DNA of 64,000 bases from the NCBI GenBank assembly GCA_963836375.1, contig CAWIJK010000002.1, positions 868,001 to 932,000 of the forward strand. Direction: 5' to 3'. The position numbers and the translations under genes are program-made. A model generated the notes under the pieces. The model ran no database searches. It was not told the origin of the DNA and saw only the letters and a list, made by a program, of their open reading frames with translations. This document shows, one piece after another, positions 46,566 to 55,710 of the stretch (within the stretch, counting starts at the first letter, position 1; each line of letters starts with the position of its first letter). Origin of the DNA: CAWIJK01 sp963836375 (GTDB taxonomy: Bacteria > Actinomycetota > Acidimicrobiia > Acidimicrobiales > RAAP-2).

Positions 46566-48244
46566 TGATCCAGGCTAGCCGACACGCCCGTTCGTCCTGC
46601 GGCCGCCCAACGCTGCCGCTGGTCCCCGCCCGGGTGGCCGACGGCCGCTCTTCGGCCGTCGGGGCCCCGCGGGCGTGCGCTCAGCGCCGCTTCTTGCCCT
46701 TGTTCTTGGAACCCTTGCGGGGTCGGGGCGGTGGCCGGCGGGTACCCGCGGCCCCCGATCCCTTGGCGCCGCCGGCCGATCCACCCGACGACGACGGGCC
46801 GCCAGCACTCGACGGTCCACCAGCGCGCGCCGCGCCCGACGAGCGCGCCGGCGCCCGACGACGACCCGGCGGTGGCCCCCACCTTGGGCCGCGAGGCCGC
46901 CTTGGCCGCGCCGGGGCGGATGGCGCCGCTACGGGCCCCCTTCCCGGGCTTCACGGCCTTGGTGGCGGGCCGGGCCGACGCCGTGGCCGCACCGGCCAGC
47001 GCGGCGGCGGCCGAGGGGGTCAGCAGGCCCGCCCGCTCCCCCCGGGACTCGAGGCGCTGGCGGATGGTGGCGTAGCGGGGCTCGCGCTCTTTGAGCACGG
47101 CCAGGACCGGGGCGGCGATGAAGATCGACGAGTAGGCCCCGCTGATCAGACCGACGGTCAGGGCCAGGCCGTAGTCCTGCAGCGTGGTGGCCCCGAGGAT
47201 CTCGGCCCCGACGATGAGCACGGCCAGTACCGGCAAGATAGCCACCAACGAGGTGTTGATCGACCGGGCCAGGGTCTGGTTCATCGAGAGGTTGATCATC
47301 TCCGAGTACGTCATCCGTCCCGAGGCGCCGAATCCCTTGGTGTTGTCCCGGACCCGGTCGAAGACGACGACGGTGTCGTAGAGCGAGTATCCGAGGATGG
47401 TCAGGATGGCAATGACCGTGTCCGGCGTGACCTGGAACCCGGCCAGCGAATAGACACCGATGGTGATCAACAGGTCGTGGACCATGGCCACGAAGGCGGC
47501 GATCGCCATCTTCGGCTCGAAGCGGAAGCTGATGTAGATGGCGACGACGATGAAGAAGACCACCAGGGCCAATAGGGCGCGTTGGGTCACCTGACCGCCC
47601 CAGGTGGGTCCAACCGAGGTCACCGACACCTCGTCGTCTGGGACGTGGGCCAGTTTGGCCAGGGAGGTCTGGACGTCGTTGCTGACCTTGACCTGCTGGG
47701 CCGCCGGGAGGCTGTTCAGGTCGGCCTGCACCTCGATCGACTGGTGGGCCCCGGTCCCGAGCAGCTCCACCGTCGGTTGGGTCAGCCCGGCCGCCTCGAC
47801 TGCGTCTTGGGCCTGGGTCTGGGTGACCCCGGGAGCGGGGACGATCCAGGCCTGGCCGCCCTTGAAGTCGATGCCCAGGTTCAGCCCCCGGAAGCCGAGC
47901 GAGAGCATGCCGACGACGATGATGATGCCCGAGATCAAGAACCACCACTTCTTGCGGCCGACGAAGTCGAAGGAGGTCTCGCCGTTGTAGAGCCGCGAGA
48001 TCGGGCCGGGGTGACGCTGGTGAGTCGCCTTGGCCGCCTTGAGCTCGGCCGCGTGCTCCTCCATCTCCTCGAACTCTTCGTACTCCTCCTCGTCGAGCGC
48101 CTCGTCCAGCTCCTCTTCACTCGGTTCGAGGCCGGCGTCGAGCTCCTCTTCGACCTGCTCGACGACGTCGTCGGGCGGCCCAGCACCCGAGTCGTCGAGC
48201 TCAAGGTCGCGCAGCTTCGGGTCGTTGCGCTCGACCGGGCTCAT
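46559..48244 (-). CDS. secF: Protein translocase subunit SecF (3' end apparently frameshifted)
   Basis: Partner of SecD in proton-driven export. A very acidic N-terminal extension (EEELDEALDEEEYEEFEEME) precedes helix 1 and LGIDFKGGQAWIVPAPGVT. Conserved helices include TILGYSLYDTVVVFDRVRDN, MNQTLARSINTSLVAILPVL and ISGAYSSIFIAAPVLAVLKE. As read it has 561 residues. From about 46833 another frame gives AGGPSSAGGPSSSGGSAGG and ends KGSKNKGKKRR with a stop at 46681, a typical basic SecF tail. The read end, which runs into relA, is probably wrong by one base. ATGA overlap with secD. Confidence 0.9.
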
Positions 48245-49812
48245 CCCTCGGCCCCCGCCGTCCGCACGGCCAAGCCGCGCGAGATGCCCATGGTCTTGCC
48301 CTCGGTCAGCCGCTCGTTGCGGCCGAGGAGGATCACCAGCGGGCGGGTGTAGAAGTAGGTGACGAAGATGTCGAGCAGCGTGGAGAGGCCGAGGAAGAAG
48401 GCGAAGCCCCTCACGTCACCGAGGGCCACGAGGTAGAGCACCACGGCTGCGGCCAACGACACCAGGTCGGCGGCGAGCACGGTCCGCCAGGCGCTCTTGA
48501 AGCCGCGGTCGACCGAGGTGCGGACGGTCCGGCCCGATCTGGTCTCGTCCTTCAGCCGCTCGAAATAGACGATGTACGAGTCGACGGTGATCCCGATGGA
48601 CACGATGATGCCGGTGACCCCGGCCAGGTTGAAGCTCGGGGCCACCGCGGTATGGCCGAGCCCCGAGATGATCGACCACAAAAGGGCGGCGGTCACCGCC
48701 AGCCCCGACACCACCACGAAGCCCAAGAGCCGGTAGTAGACGATCACGTAGATCAGGACCAAGAACAGCCCGGCCAGGCCGGCGAAGAGCCCGGCCTTGA
48801 GCGAGGCCTTGCCCAAGGTGGGCGACACGGTCTGGACGGTCAGCTGGTGCAGGCGCACCGGCAGGGCGCCGAACTGCATGGCCAGGGCCAGGTTCTTGGC
48901 CTGGGCCTCGGTCATGTTGCCGCCCGAGATCTCCCCCTGGCCGCCGAAGGACGTGAACGAGCCCTGGGTGGGCTGGATGATCGGGGCCGACTGGACGACG
49001 CCGTCGAGCTCGATCGCCACCAGCTGGTGGAAGTTGTCCGAGGCCACCTTGTCCCACTCGCTCGAGCCCGGCCCGGTCAGTGTGTAGTTGACCACCCAGG
49101 CCCCGGTCTGGTCCTGCTGGGCCACGGCCGACTTCACCGCGTGGCCGCTCAACTGGGAGGGACCGAGCAGGTAGCGGCCGGTGAACCCCGAGTTGGCCAG
49201 GGGGGGCAGGATGACCGGCTTCGACGGGTCGTCGTTGTCCTGGGCGGTGGTCGGGGTCTCGAGGTAGGAGGCGTCGGCCCCGATGTTGTTCGAGGTGTAG
49301 CCGTTCTGGGCGTTCGAGTTCGGCTTCACCCCCAGGTTCGCCGCCGTCAGCTCGTACTGGCCGCAAGCCGAGCCCGAGGTTGGCAGCGGGGTCGGCGCCA
49401 CCTTGGAGTCCTTCTTGGGCGCCTGGTACTGGGGGGCGTAGCACCACACCGGGCGGAAGTAGAGCTGGGCCGTCTGGCCGATGGTCTGGAGGAGCTGCTG
49501 GCCGTTCTTCACGCCGGGCACCGACACGGCGATGTTCCCGCCCTGGGTGCTGACCTCGGCCCCGGAGACCCCGAGGCCATTGACCCGGTTGTTCAAGATG
49601 GTGACGGCCTCATCCAGGTTGGCCTGGGAGGTCTTGTGGACCGGGGTGTAGACCACCGAGAGGCCGCCGGCAAGGTCCAGGCCCAGCTTGGGCGCCCAGC
49701 CGGCCGAGAGGGTGAGGGCCAGCGAGCCGAAGGCCACCACCACGACGACGACGAGGCTGACGATCAGGGACTGCTGCCGCCGGGCCTGGGCACGCGACGA
49801 CGGGGGGCTCAT
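48241..49812 (-). CDS. secD: Protein translocase subunit SecD
   Basis: 523 residues. Helix 1 (SLIVSLVVVVVVAFGSLALT) is followed by LGLDLAGGLSVVYTPV and NNRVNGLGVSGAEVSTQG of the periplasmic P1 domain. An inserted Gln/Pro/Asn-rich loop lies at about 130-200. FGGQGEISGGNMTEAQAKNL precedes five C-terminal helices containing GVTGIIVSIGITVDSYIVYF. Order yajC-secD-secF with ATGA overlaps is the standard ancillary translocase operon. Confidence 0.95.
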   Translation of the reverse strand: MSPPSSRAQARRQQSLIVSLVVVVVVAFGSLALTLSAGWAPKLGLDLAGGLSVVYTPVHKTSQANLDEAVTILNNRVNGLGVSGAEVSTQGGNIAVSVPGVKNGQQLLQTIGQTAQLYFRPVWCYAPQYQAPKKDSKVAPTPLPTSGSACGQYELTAANLGVKPNSNAQNGYTSNNIGADASYLETPTTAQDNDDPSKPVILPPLANSGFTGRYLLGPSQLSGHAVKSAVAQQDQTGAWVVNYTLTGPGSSEWDKVASDNFHQLVAIELDGVVQSAPIIQPTQGSFTSFGGQGEISGGNMTEAQAKNLALAMQFGALPVRLHQLTVQTVSPTLGKASLKAGLFAGLAGLFLVLIYVIVYYRLLGFVVVSGLAVTAALLWSIISGLGHTAVAPSFNLAGVTGIIVSIGITVDSYIVYFERLKDETRSGRTVRTSVDRGFKSAWRTVLAADLVSLAAAVVLYLVALGDVRGFAFFLGLSTLLDIFVTYFYTRPLVILLGRNERLTEGKTMGISRGLAVRTAGAEG

Positions 49813-50288
49813 GGGCCCGTGCCTCCGGTGGCCCTCCCGTCGGACTCGCCCTCGTCGTCGTGGGTCTCGTGCTCGTCGTCGTGCTCGTCCTGGTCGTGGT
49901 CGAGCTCGGCCTCGGCCAGGTGGTGCTCCCCGGCCGGGGCCTCGATCTTGCGCAGGATGGCGCTGCGGACCATGACGATCCGGGTGGGGGTGCCCTCGAT
50001 GGAGCCCTCCTCGTTGTCCTCCCCGGTCAAGATGGTGAAGCGGTCGTCGTCCATCTCGAGGATCCGCCCCACGATGCCCCCGGCGGTGAGGACCTCGTCA
50101 CCCACCCCGACCTGGGACATCGTCTCTTTGGCCTTGCGGGCCTTTTGCTGCTGGGGCCGCAGCAGCAAGAAGTAGCCGGCGGCGGCGATGACCACCAAGA
50201 AGAGCAGGAAGGTCGCCGAACTGGACTTTTTCGTCGTCGAGGACGACGAGGCCGCCAGGATGTGGAGCACGGCCAGGTGCAGGGTCAT
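49809..50288 (-). CDS. yajC: Preprotein translocase subunit YajC
   Basis: 159 residues. One membrane helix (TFLLFLVVIAAAGYFLLLRP) is followed by QQQKARKAKETMSQVGVGDE and VLTAGGIVGRILEMDDDRF, the YajC signature. The C-terminus is extended by about 45 His/Asp/Glu-rich residues (LDHDQDEHDDEHETHDDEGE) that could bind metal. ATG 50288 is chosen because upstream sequence lacks coding pattern. TAGGGT at 50345-50350 (minus) may be its -10 box. Confidence 0.92.
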   Translation of the reverse strand: MTLHLAVLHILAASSSSTTKKSSSATFLLFLVVIAAAGYFLLLRPQQQKARKAKETMSQVGVGDEVLTAGGIVGRILEMDDDRFTILTGEDNEEGSIEGTPTRIVMVRSAILRKIEAPAGEHHLAEAELDHDQDEHDDEHETHDDEGESDGRATGGTGP

Positions 50289-50410
50289 CGGCCGAGGCTC
50301 CCCCGGGCGCGTCGATGCTCGTTCAGTGCCCGCACAGGAGCGACACCCTACAGCCTGGTGGAGGCACCGGGGTCCTCGCCCCGCGGCCACCCGGGGGCCG
50401 CTCGCGGCGG

Positions 50411-50451
50411 GCGATTCGGTTGCACTGGCGTGCAAGGTACAACCGAATCGC
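50411..50451. promoter_or_regulatory. 12-bp inverted repeat, candidate operator
   Basis: GCGATTCGGTTG (50411-50422) and CAACCGAATCGC (50440-50451) are exact complements. A nested TTGCAC-TGGC-GTGCAA lies across the left arm and loop. CCAAATTTGG, another palindrome, follows near 50475. GATTCGGTTGC recurs at 50741-50751. The cluster lies between divergent yajC and the response regulator. Confidence 0.5.
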
Positions 50452-50594
50452 AACCTGCTTACACCGACGTTGCACCAAATTTGGTTGATACTCCCCGGAG
50501 ACGGTCCACGCCGACAAGTCGACCGGGCGCCCGAGGTGCTGAGGGGGGGCCTCGGACGATCGGTCCCGGCGAGGACCGGGCAGAGGGGGGTACA

Positions 50595-50693
50595 GGGAGA
50601 GGGGCCGGCTGAAAGCGGCGTCACCCCCGGGGGCCCGGGGTTCACCCGGGCGAGCCCCGGGGGTGACGGGCCGGACCCCCCTCTCCCCTTTTT
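50595..50693 (+). terminator. Long stem-loop followed by T5
   Basis: GGGAGAGGGG-CCGG (50595-50608) pairs with CCGG and CCCCTCTCCC (50671-50687). Inside this, CGTCACCCCCGGGG (50619-50632) pairs exactly with CCCCGGGGGTGACG (50655-50668), and GCCCGGG (50633-50639) with CCCGGGC (50645-50651) around loop GTTCA. TTTTT follows at 50689-50693. This is an intrinsic-terminator shape on the plus strand, upstream of the response regulator. Confidence 0.55.
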
Positions 50694-50737
50694 CGCGCCC
50701 GGGAGCCGGGGTTCTCGTCGCCCGCCGCGGCCTTGGA

Positions 50738-50751
50738 TAGGATTCGGTTGC
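50738..50751 (+). promoter_or_regulatory. Candidate -10 box overlapping a repeated operator motif
   Basis: TAGGAT (50738-50743) overlaps GATTCGGTTGC (50741-50751), the same 11-mer as at 50413-50423. If used, the response-regulator leader would be about 58 bases. The rest of the 520-base gap 50289-50808 holds the two elements listed above and no gene. Confidence 0.35.
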
Positions 50752-50808
50752 GGCGCCGGTGCTGCGATCGACCGGGAACCCTCCCGGCCAGGGTCTCGCC
50801 GCTTGGGG

Positions 50809-51516
<708 letters not shown>

Positions 51517-51523
51517 ACCGGCG

Positions 51524-53374
51524 ATGACCGTCACCGGGGCCGCCGCCGAGGGGCCGGAGCTCGATCCGGCCATCACCCTCGAGCACCTGCGCGGTCCCGG
51601 CTACCCCCCCGGCTTCTACGGGACGATCCGTCAGCGCCTCCCGATCTTCGCCGCCGTCGGGGCCCTGTCGGTCCTGGCCGCCCTCATCCCGTTCCCCCAC
51701 GAGCGGACGGCCGAGATCCTGGTGGCCGGGGCCCTGTTCTTCGTCCTCACGGCGGCGGCGGTGGTGCTGCCCTGGCGACGGCTCCCCGAGTGGTTCTGGC
51801 CGGTCATCCCCATCGGCTACATCGCGGTCATCGCCTTGTTGCGCGACGCGCAGGGAGGCACGATCTCGGGGCTCGAGGCCCTGTACTTCCTGCCCATCGT
51901 CTGGCTCGCCTTCTACGGCCGGCGCGAACAGCTCATCGTGGGGCTGGTCGCTGTCTTCTTGGCCATGGTCATCCCGATCCTGGTGGTGGGTCCGCCCGAG
52001 TACCCCGCCTCGGAGTGGCGGCTGGTCGTGGTCACCACGATTGTCCTCAGCCTCGTGTCCTTCTCGTTCTTGACCATGGTGACCAGGGACCGCGACTACG
52101 TCGCCGACATGGCCGAGCAGTCCCTGCTGGCCCGCCAGAACGCCCGCCAGGCCCTTGAGACCCGAGAGCAGCTGGCCTCGCTCCTGCGGGCGGCCACCGG
52201 GACGGCGGTCATCGGGGCCGACGAGAACGGCCTGGTCAGCTTCTTCTCGGCCGGGGCCCAACGGATGTTCGGCTACAGCGCCGAAGAGGTCGTCGGCACC
52301 CTGGTCATCGACCGCCGAGAGCTCTTCGAGCGCCAAGAGGACCTCGAGGCCCTGGTACGGCGGGCCCACAACCAGACCACCCCGGCCGAAGAACCGATCT
52401 GGACCTACGTCCGAAAGGACCGGGTGAAGCGCCGGTGCTCGGTGGCGATCACCTCGCAGCGGACGGTGAGCGGCCACCGGGGTTATGTCATCGTGGCCCA
52501 CGACGTCACCGAGCGCGAGCAGCTCGACGTCGAGCGCGAGCGCCTGCTCGCCGTCCAGCGCGAGGTGACCCAGGTGCTGGTGGAGCAGAACCACCGGCTC
52601 CGAGAGCTGACCCAGATGAAAGACGACGTCGTGGCGACCGTCTCCCACGAGCTGCGGACGCCGCTGACCTCGATCCGCGGCTTCGTCGAGCTCTTGTTGG
52701 ACGGGAAGTCCGAGGGGTTCGACCCCGAGCAGATACGGATGCTCAAGACCATCGACCGCAGTTCCCGCCAGCTCCTCCAGGTGGCCGAGGACCTGCTGGC
52801 AGACCCCGGCGGCGGCCAAGGCCTGCGGGTCAAGTTCGCGGCGACCAACCTGTCGACCCTGGCCCGAGACGCGGTCGACACGATGGCCGCCACCGCGGCC
52901 AGCCGGGACATCGGCCTGCGGCTCGTCGTCGACCGCCCGGTCATCATCCTCGGGGACAACTCGCGCCTGCACCAGCTCTTCGCCAATCTGCTGTCCAACG
53001 CCCTCAAGTTCACCCCGCCGGGCGGACGGGTCGAGGTGCAGGTAGGCGCGCTGGACCACTTCGCCCGCCTCGACGTCCTCGACACCGGGCCCGGCATCCC
53101 GACCGACCAGCGCGAGCAGCTCTTCGAGCGCTTCTACCGCCTGGCCAGCTCCACCAGCCAGGGCGTCCCGGGTACCGGCCTCGGCCTGGCCATCGCCAAG
53201 TCGGTCGTCGAGGCCCACGAGGGCACGATCCAGATCGTCGACACCCCGGGCTGGGCGACCACCTTCCGGGTCCACCTGCCCTTGGCGCAGCGCCCGGTGG
53301 TGCCGCCGCCGCCGCCCGGCGCGGCCGGGCCGGCCCCGGCCCCGCCGGGGACGCCGGCTCACACCTCGTCCTGA
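51524..53374 (+). CDS. PAS-domain sensor histidine kinase
   Basis: 616 residues. About five or six membrane helices span 38-185 with short loops, suggesting a membrane-embedded or intramembrane sensor. A coiled linker is followed by a PAS domain at about 215-330 (GADENGLVSFFSAGAQRMFG, GYVIVAHDVTEREQ). HisKA has VATVSHELRTPLTSIRGFVE with His375. The ATPase has NLLSNALKFTPPGG, DTGPGIP and GTGLGLAIAKSVVEAHEG. The tail is Pro-rich. The signal is unknown. Its regulator is encoded just upstream. Confidence 0.92.
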   Translation: MTVTGAAAEGPELDPAITLEHLRGPGYPPGFYGTIRQRLPIFAAVGALSVLAALIPFPHERTAEILVAGALFFVLTAAAVVLPWRRLPEWFWPVIPIGYIAVIALLRDAQGGTISGLEALYFLPIVWLAFYGRREQLIVGLVAVFLAMVIPILVVGPPEYPASEWRLVVVTTIVLSLVSFSFLTMVTRDRDYVADMAEQSLLARQNARQALETREQLASLLRAATGTAVIGADENGLVSFFSAGAQRMFGYSAEEVVGTLVIDRRELFERQEDLEALVRRAHNQTTPAEEPIWTYVRKDRVKRRCSVAITSQRTVSGHRGYVIVAHDVTEREQLDVERERLLAVQREVTQVLVEQNHRLRELTQMKDDVVATVSHELRTPLTSIRGFVELLLDGKSEGFDPEQIRMLKTIDRSSRQLLQVAEDLLADPGGGQGLRVKFAATNLSTLARDAVDTMAATAASRDIGLRLVVDRPVIILGDNSRLHQLFANLLSNALKFTPPGGRVEVQVGALDHFARLDVLDTGPGIPTDQREQLFERFYRLASSTSQGVPGTGLGLAIAKSVVEAHEGTIQIVDTPGWATTFRVHLPLAQRPVVPPPPPGAAGPAPAPPGTPAHTSS

Positions 53375-53412
53375 ACGACGCCGCGGGCCCCGGCCCAGGG
53401 CGCCCCGAATGC

Positions 53413-54489
53413 TCAGAACAGGGGCGACTCGTCGGGCACCTCGCCCAGATGCGCGAAGGCCCGCTGGGTGGCCACCCGGCCCCGGGGGGTGCGCTGGATC
53501 AGACCCTGCTGCAACAAGAAGGGCTCGTAGGCGTCCTCGATGGTGTCGGGCTCCTCGCCCACGCACTGGCTCAAGGTGGTGAGGCCCACCGGCTTGCCCC
53601 CGAAGCGCCGGCACAGGGCGTCGAGGATCGCCCGGTCCACCTTGTCCAGGCCGAGCTCGTCCACCCCGAACAGGGCCAGTCCCTCGGCGGCCGTCGGTCC
53701 GGTGATGGCTCCGTCCCCGCGGACCTCGACGAAGTCGCGCACCCGCCGGAGGAGCCGGTTGGCCACCCGGGGCGTCCCCCGGGAGCGCTCGGCGATCCGG
53801 GTGGCCCCCTCGGCGTCCACCGTCACCCCGAGGATCCGGGCCGATCGCTCCACGATCGCCCGCAGGTCGACGGGGTCGTAGAGGTCGAGGCGGCCCACGA
53901 ACCCGAAGCGGTCCCGCAGCGGCCCGGCCACCAGGCCGGTGCGGGTCGTGGCCCCGACCAGGGTGAAGCGGGGCAGGTCGAGGCGGATCGACCGAGCGGT
54001 GGGCCCCTTGCCGATCACGATGTCGAGCTTGGCGTCCTCCATGGCCGGGTAGAGGACTTCTTCGACCGAGCGGTGCAAGCGGTGGATCTCGTCGATGAAC
54101 AAGACGTCGCCCTCTTGGAGGTCGGTCAGGAGGGCCGCCAGGTCTCCGGCCCGGGCCAGCACCGGCCCCGAGGTGACCCGGAACCCGACGCCCATCTCGA
54201 CGGCCACGATGCCGGCCAGCGAGGTCTTCCCCAGCCCGGGTGGGCCGGCGAAGAGGAGGTGGTCGACGGCCTGGCGCCGCCGCCGGGCCGCCTGCAACAC
54301 AATGCCCAGGTGCTCGACCAGCTGGGGCTGACCGACGAACTCGACGAGCGTGCGGGGCCGGAGCCCGGCCTCTTCGACCTCCTCGGCCGGCACCGCCGCC
54401 GGGTCCAGGTCGCCGACGGGCTCCGGGTCGCCCCCAGTGGTCACGTCGTCGGGTGGGCCGAGCACCTGGCGGCGTGCCCGCGGGCTCAC
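53413..54489 (-). CDS. ruvB: Holliday junction DNA helicase RuvB
   Basis: 358 residues. Motor of RuvAB branch migration. The segment LRPRTLVEFVGQPQLVEHL is followed by Walker A (FAGPPGLGKTSLAGIV), Walker B (VLFIDEIHRLHRSVEE) and sensor 1 (LVGATTRTGLVAGPLRDRFG). The winged helix has KPVGLTTLSQCVGEEPDTIE and GLIQRTPRGRVAT. The N-terminal 40 residues are variable. The GTG start overlaps the ruvA stop as GTGA. Confidence 0.97.
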   Translation of the reverse strand: MSPRARRQVLGPPDDVTTGGDPEPVGDLDPAAVPAEEVEEAGLRPRTLVEFVGQPQLVEHLGIVLQAARRRRQAVDHLLFAGPPGLGKTSLAGIVAVEMGVGFRVTSGPVLARAGDLAALLTDLQEGDVLFIDEIHRLHRSVEEVLYPAMEDAKLDIVIGKGPTARSIRLDLPRFTLVGATTRTGLVAGPLRDRFGFVGRLDLYDPVDLRAIVERSARILGVTVDAEGATRIAERSRGTPRVANRLLRRVRDFVEVRGDGAITGPTAAEGLALFGVDELGLDKVDRAILDALCRRFGGKPVGLTTLSQCVGEEPDTIEDAYEPFLLQQGLIQRTPRGRVATQRAFAHLGEVPDESPLF

Positions 54490-55079
54490 CGGGCCGCCAG
54501 TTCGCGCAGGGCCAGCCGGAGCATCTCTTCGACCCCGAGGTCCTCGCCCAGTCCCTCCACCGCCCGGCGGATCTCCTCGGGGCCGTACCCGAGTTCGGCC
54601 AGCGCGGCGCGGGCCTCCGAGCGGGCCGAGCGGCCGGCCTCCCCGCCGAGCGGACCGGTCCCCGACAGGTCGGGCAGGTCGAGGCGGGACTTGAGGTCGA
54701 TCAGGAGCCGAGCCGCCGTCTTGCGCCCGACACCGGGGACGGCGCACAGAGTGTCGACGTCGTCTTCGAGCACGGCGGTCGACAGGGCGGCCGGGGAGAG
54801 CGTCGAGAGCACGGCCAGGGCCAGGGCCGGACCGACCCCGTGCGCCCCGAGCAGCGCCTCGAAGCATCGCCGCTCGTCGTCGTGGGCGAAGCCGTAAAGG
54901 ACGATGGCGTCCTCGCGGACATGGGTGTGCACGTAGAAGAACACCTGGGCGCCGGAGGGCCCAAGGCCGGCCGCCGTCCCGGTGGTCACCGCCACCCGGT
55001 AGCCGACGCCGCCGACCTCCACCACCACCTCGGCCTCGCCGGTCCGGGCGGCCAGGGTCCCCCGGAGCGAGCCGATCAC
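54486..55079 (-). CDS. ruvA: Holliday junction DNA helicase RuvA
   Basis: 197 residues. OB domain: MIGSLRGTLAAR and VGGVGYRVAV. HVREDAIVLYGFAHDDERRC leads into the tandem helix-hairpin-helix (LLGAHGVGPALALAVLS and LCAVPGVGRKTAARLLIDLK). Domain III (ALAELGYGPEEIRRAV) binds RuvB. The GTG start overlaps ruvC and the stop overlaps ruvB, a tightly coupled ruvCAB operon. Confidence 0.96.
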   Translation of the reverse strand: MIGSLRGTLAARTGEAEVVVEVGGVGYRVAVTTGTAAGLGPSGAQVFFYVHTHVREDAIVLYGFAHDDERRCFEALLGAHGVGPALALAVLSTLSPAALSTAVLEDDVDTLCAVPGVGRKTAARLLIDLKSRLDLPDLSGTGPLGGEAGRSARSEARAALAELGYGPEEIRRAVEGLGEDLGVEEMLRLALRELAAR

Positions 55080-55660
55080 CGCCCGGCCCCCGAGGACGAG
55101 GCCCGTCCGATCGCCGCGGCCAGGGCCGACCCGCCGGGACCGCTCGGGCCCGAGCCGTCCGACGCCCCCTCCACCGCCTGCCGCAGGCGGAGGCCGGTGA
55201 GATGGCAGACGGCCAGGGCCAGGGCGTCGGCCACGTCGGGCGGGCCGGGGACCTCGGGGACACCGAGGACCCGGGCCACCATCTGTTGCATCTGGTCCTT
55301 GGTCGCCCCGCCGTAGCCGACCAGGGCCTGTTTGACCTCGTTCGCCGTGTACTGGGCCACCTCGCAGCCGACCTCGGCCGCGGCGGCCAGGGCCAGCCCG
55401 CTCGCCTGGCCCACCGACATGGCAGTCCGGGCGTTCACCTGGAAGAAGACCCGCTCGACGGCCACCGCACCCGGGCGGTGCTCGGCCATCAGGGCGCGCA
55501 GCTCTTGTTGGACCGTCCACAAGCGCTCGGGGAGCGCGACACGGTGGTCGGTCTCGATCACCCCGGCCGCCACAGCGGCCATCTTCCCGGCCACCGGGTC
55601 CCGGCCCACCAGCCCGTAGCCGCAGCGGGACAGGCCCGGGTCGATTCCCAAGACGAACAC
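55076..55660 (-). CDS. ruvC: Crossover junction endodeoxyribonuclease RuvC
   Basis: 194 residues. Catalytic acids: Asp7 in VLGIDPGLSRCGYG, Glu in AVAVERVFFQVNARTAMSVG, and the Asp pair in PDVADALALAVCH. YTANEVKQALVGYGGATKDQ is the usual middle segment. A Gly/Ser tail of about 30 residues follows. The GTG start has TACAGT 7 bases upstream, so the operon may begin with a leaderless message. Confidence 0.96.
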   Translation of the reverse strand: MFVLGIDPGLSRCGYGLVGRDPVAGKMAAVAAGVIETDHRVALPERLWTVQQELRALMAEHRPGAVAVERVFFQVNARTAMSVGQASGLALAAAAEVGCEVAQYTANEVKQALVGYGGATKDQMQQMVARVLGVPEVPGPPDVADALALAVCHLTGLRLRQAVEGASDGSGPSGPGGSALAAAIGRASSSGAGR

Positions 55661-55710
55661 GCGTTCGACTGTAGCGCCGGAGCTGGCCGGGGTGGGGGAC
55701 GCCGGACGCC

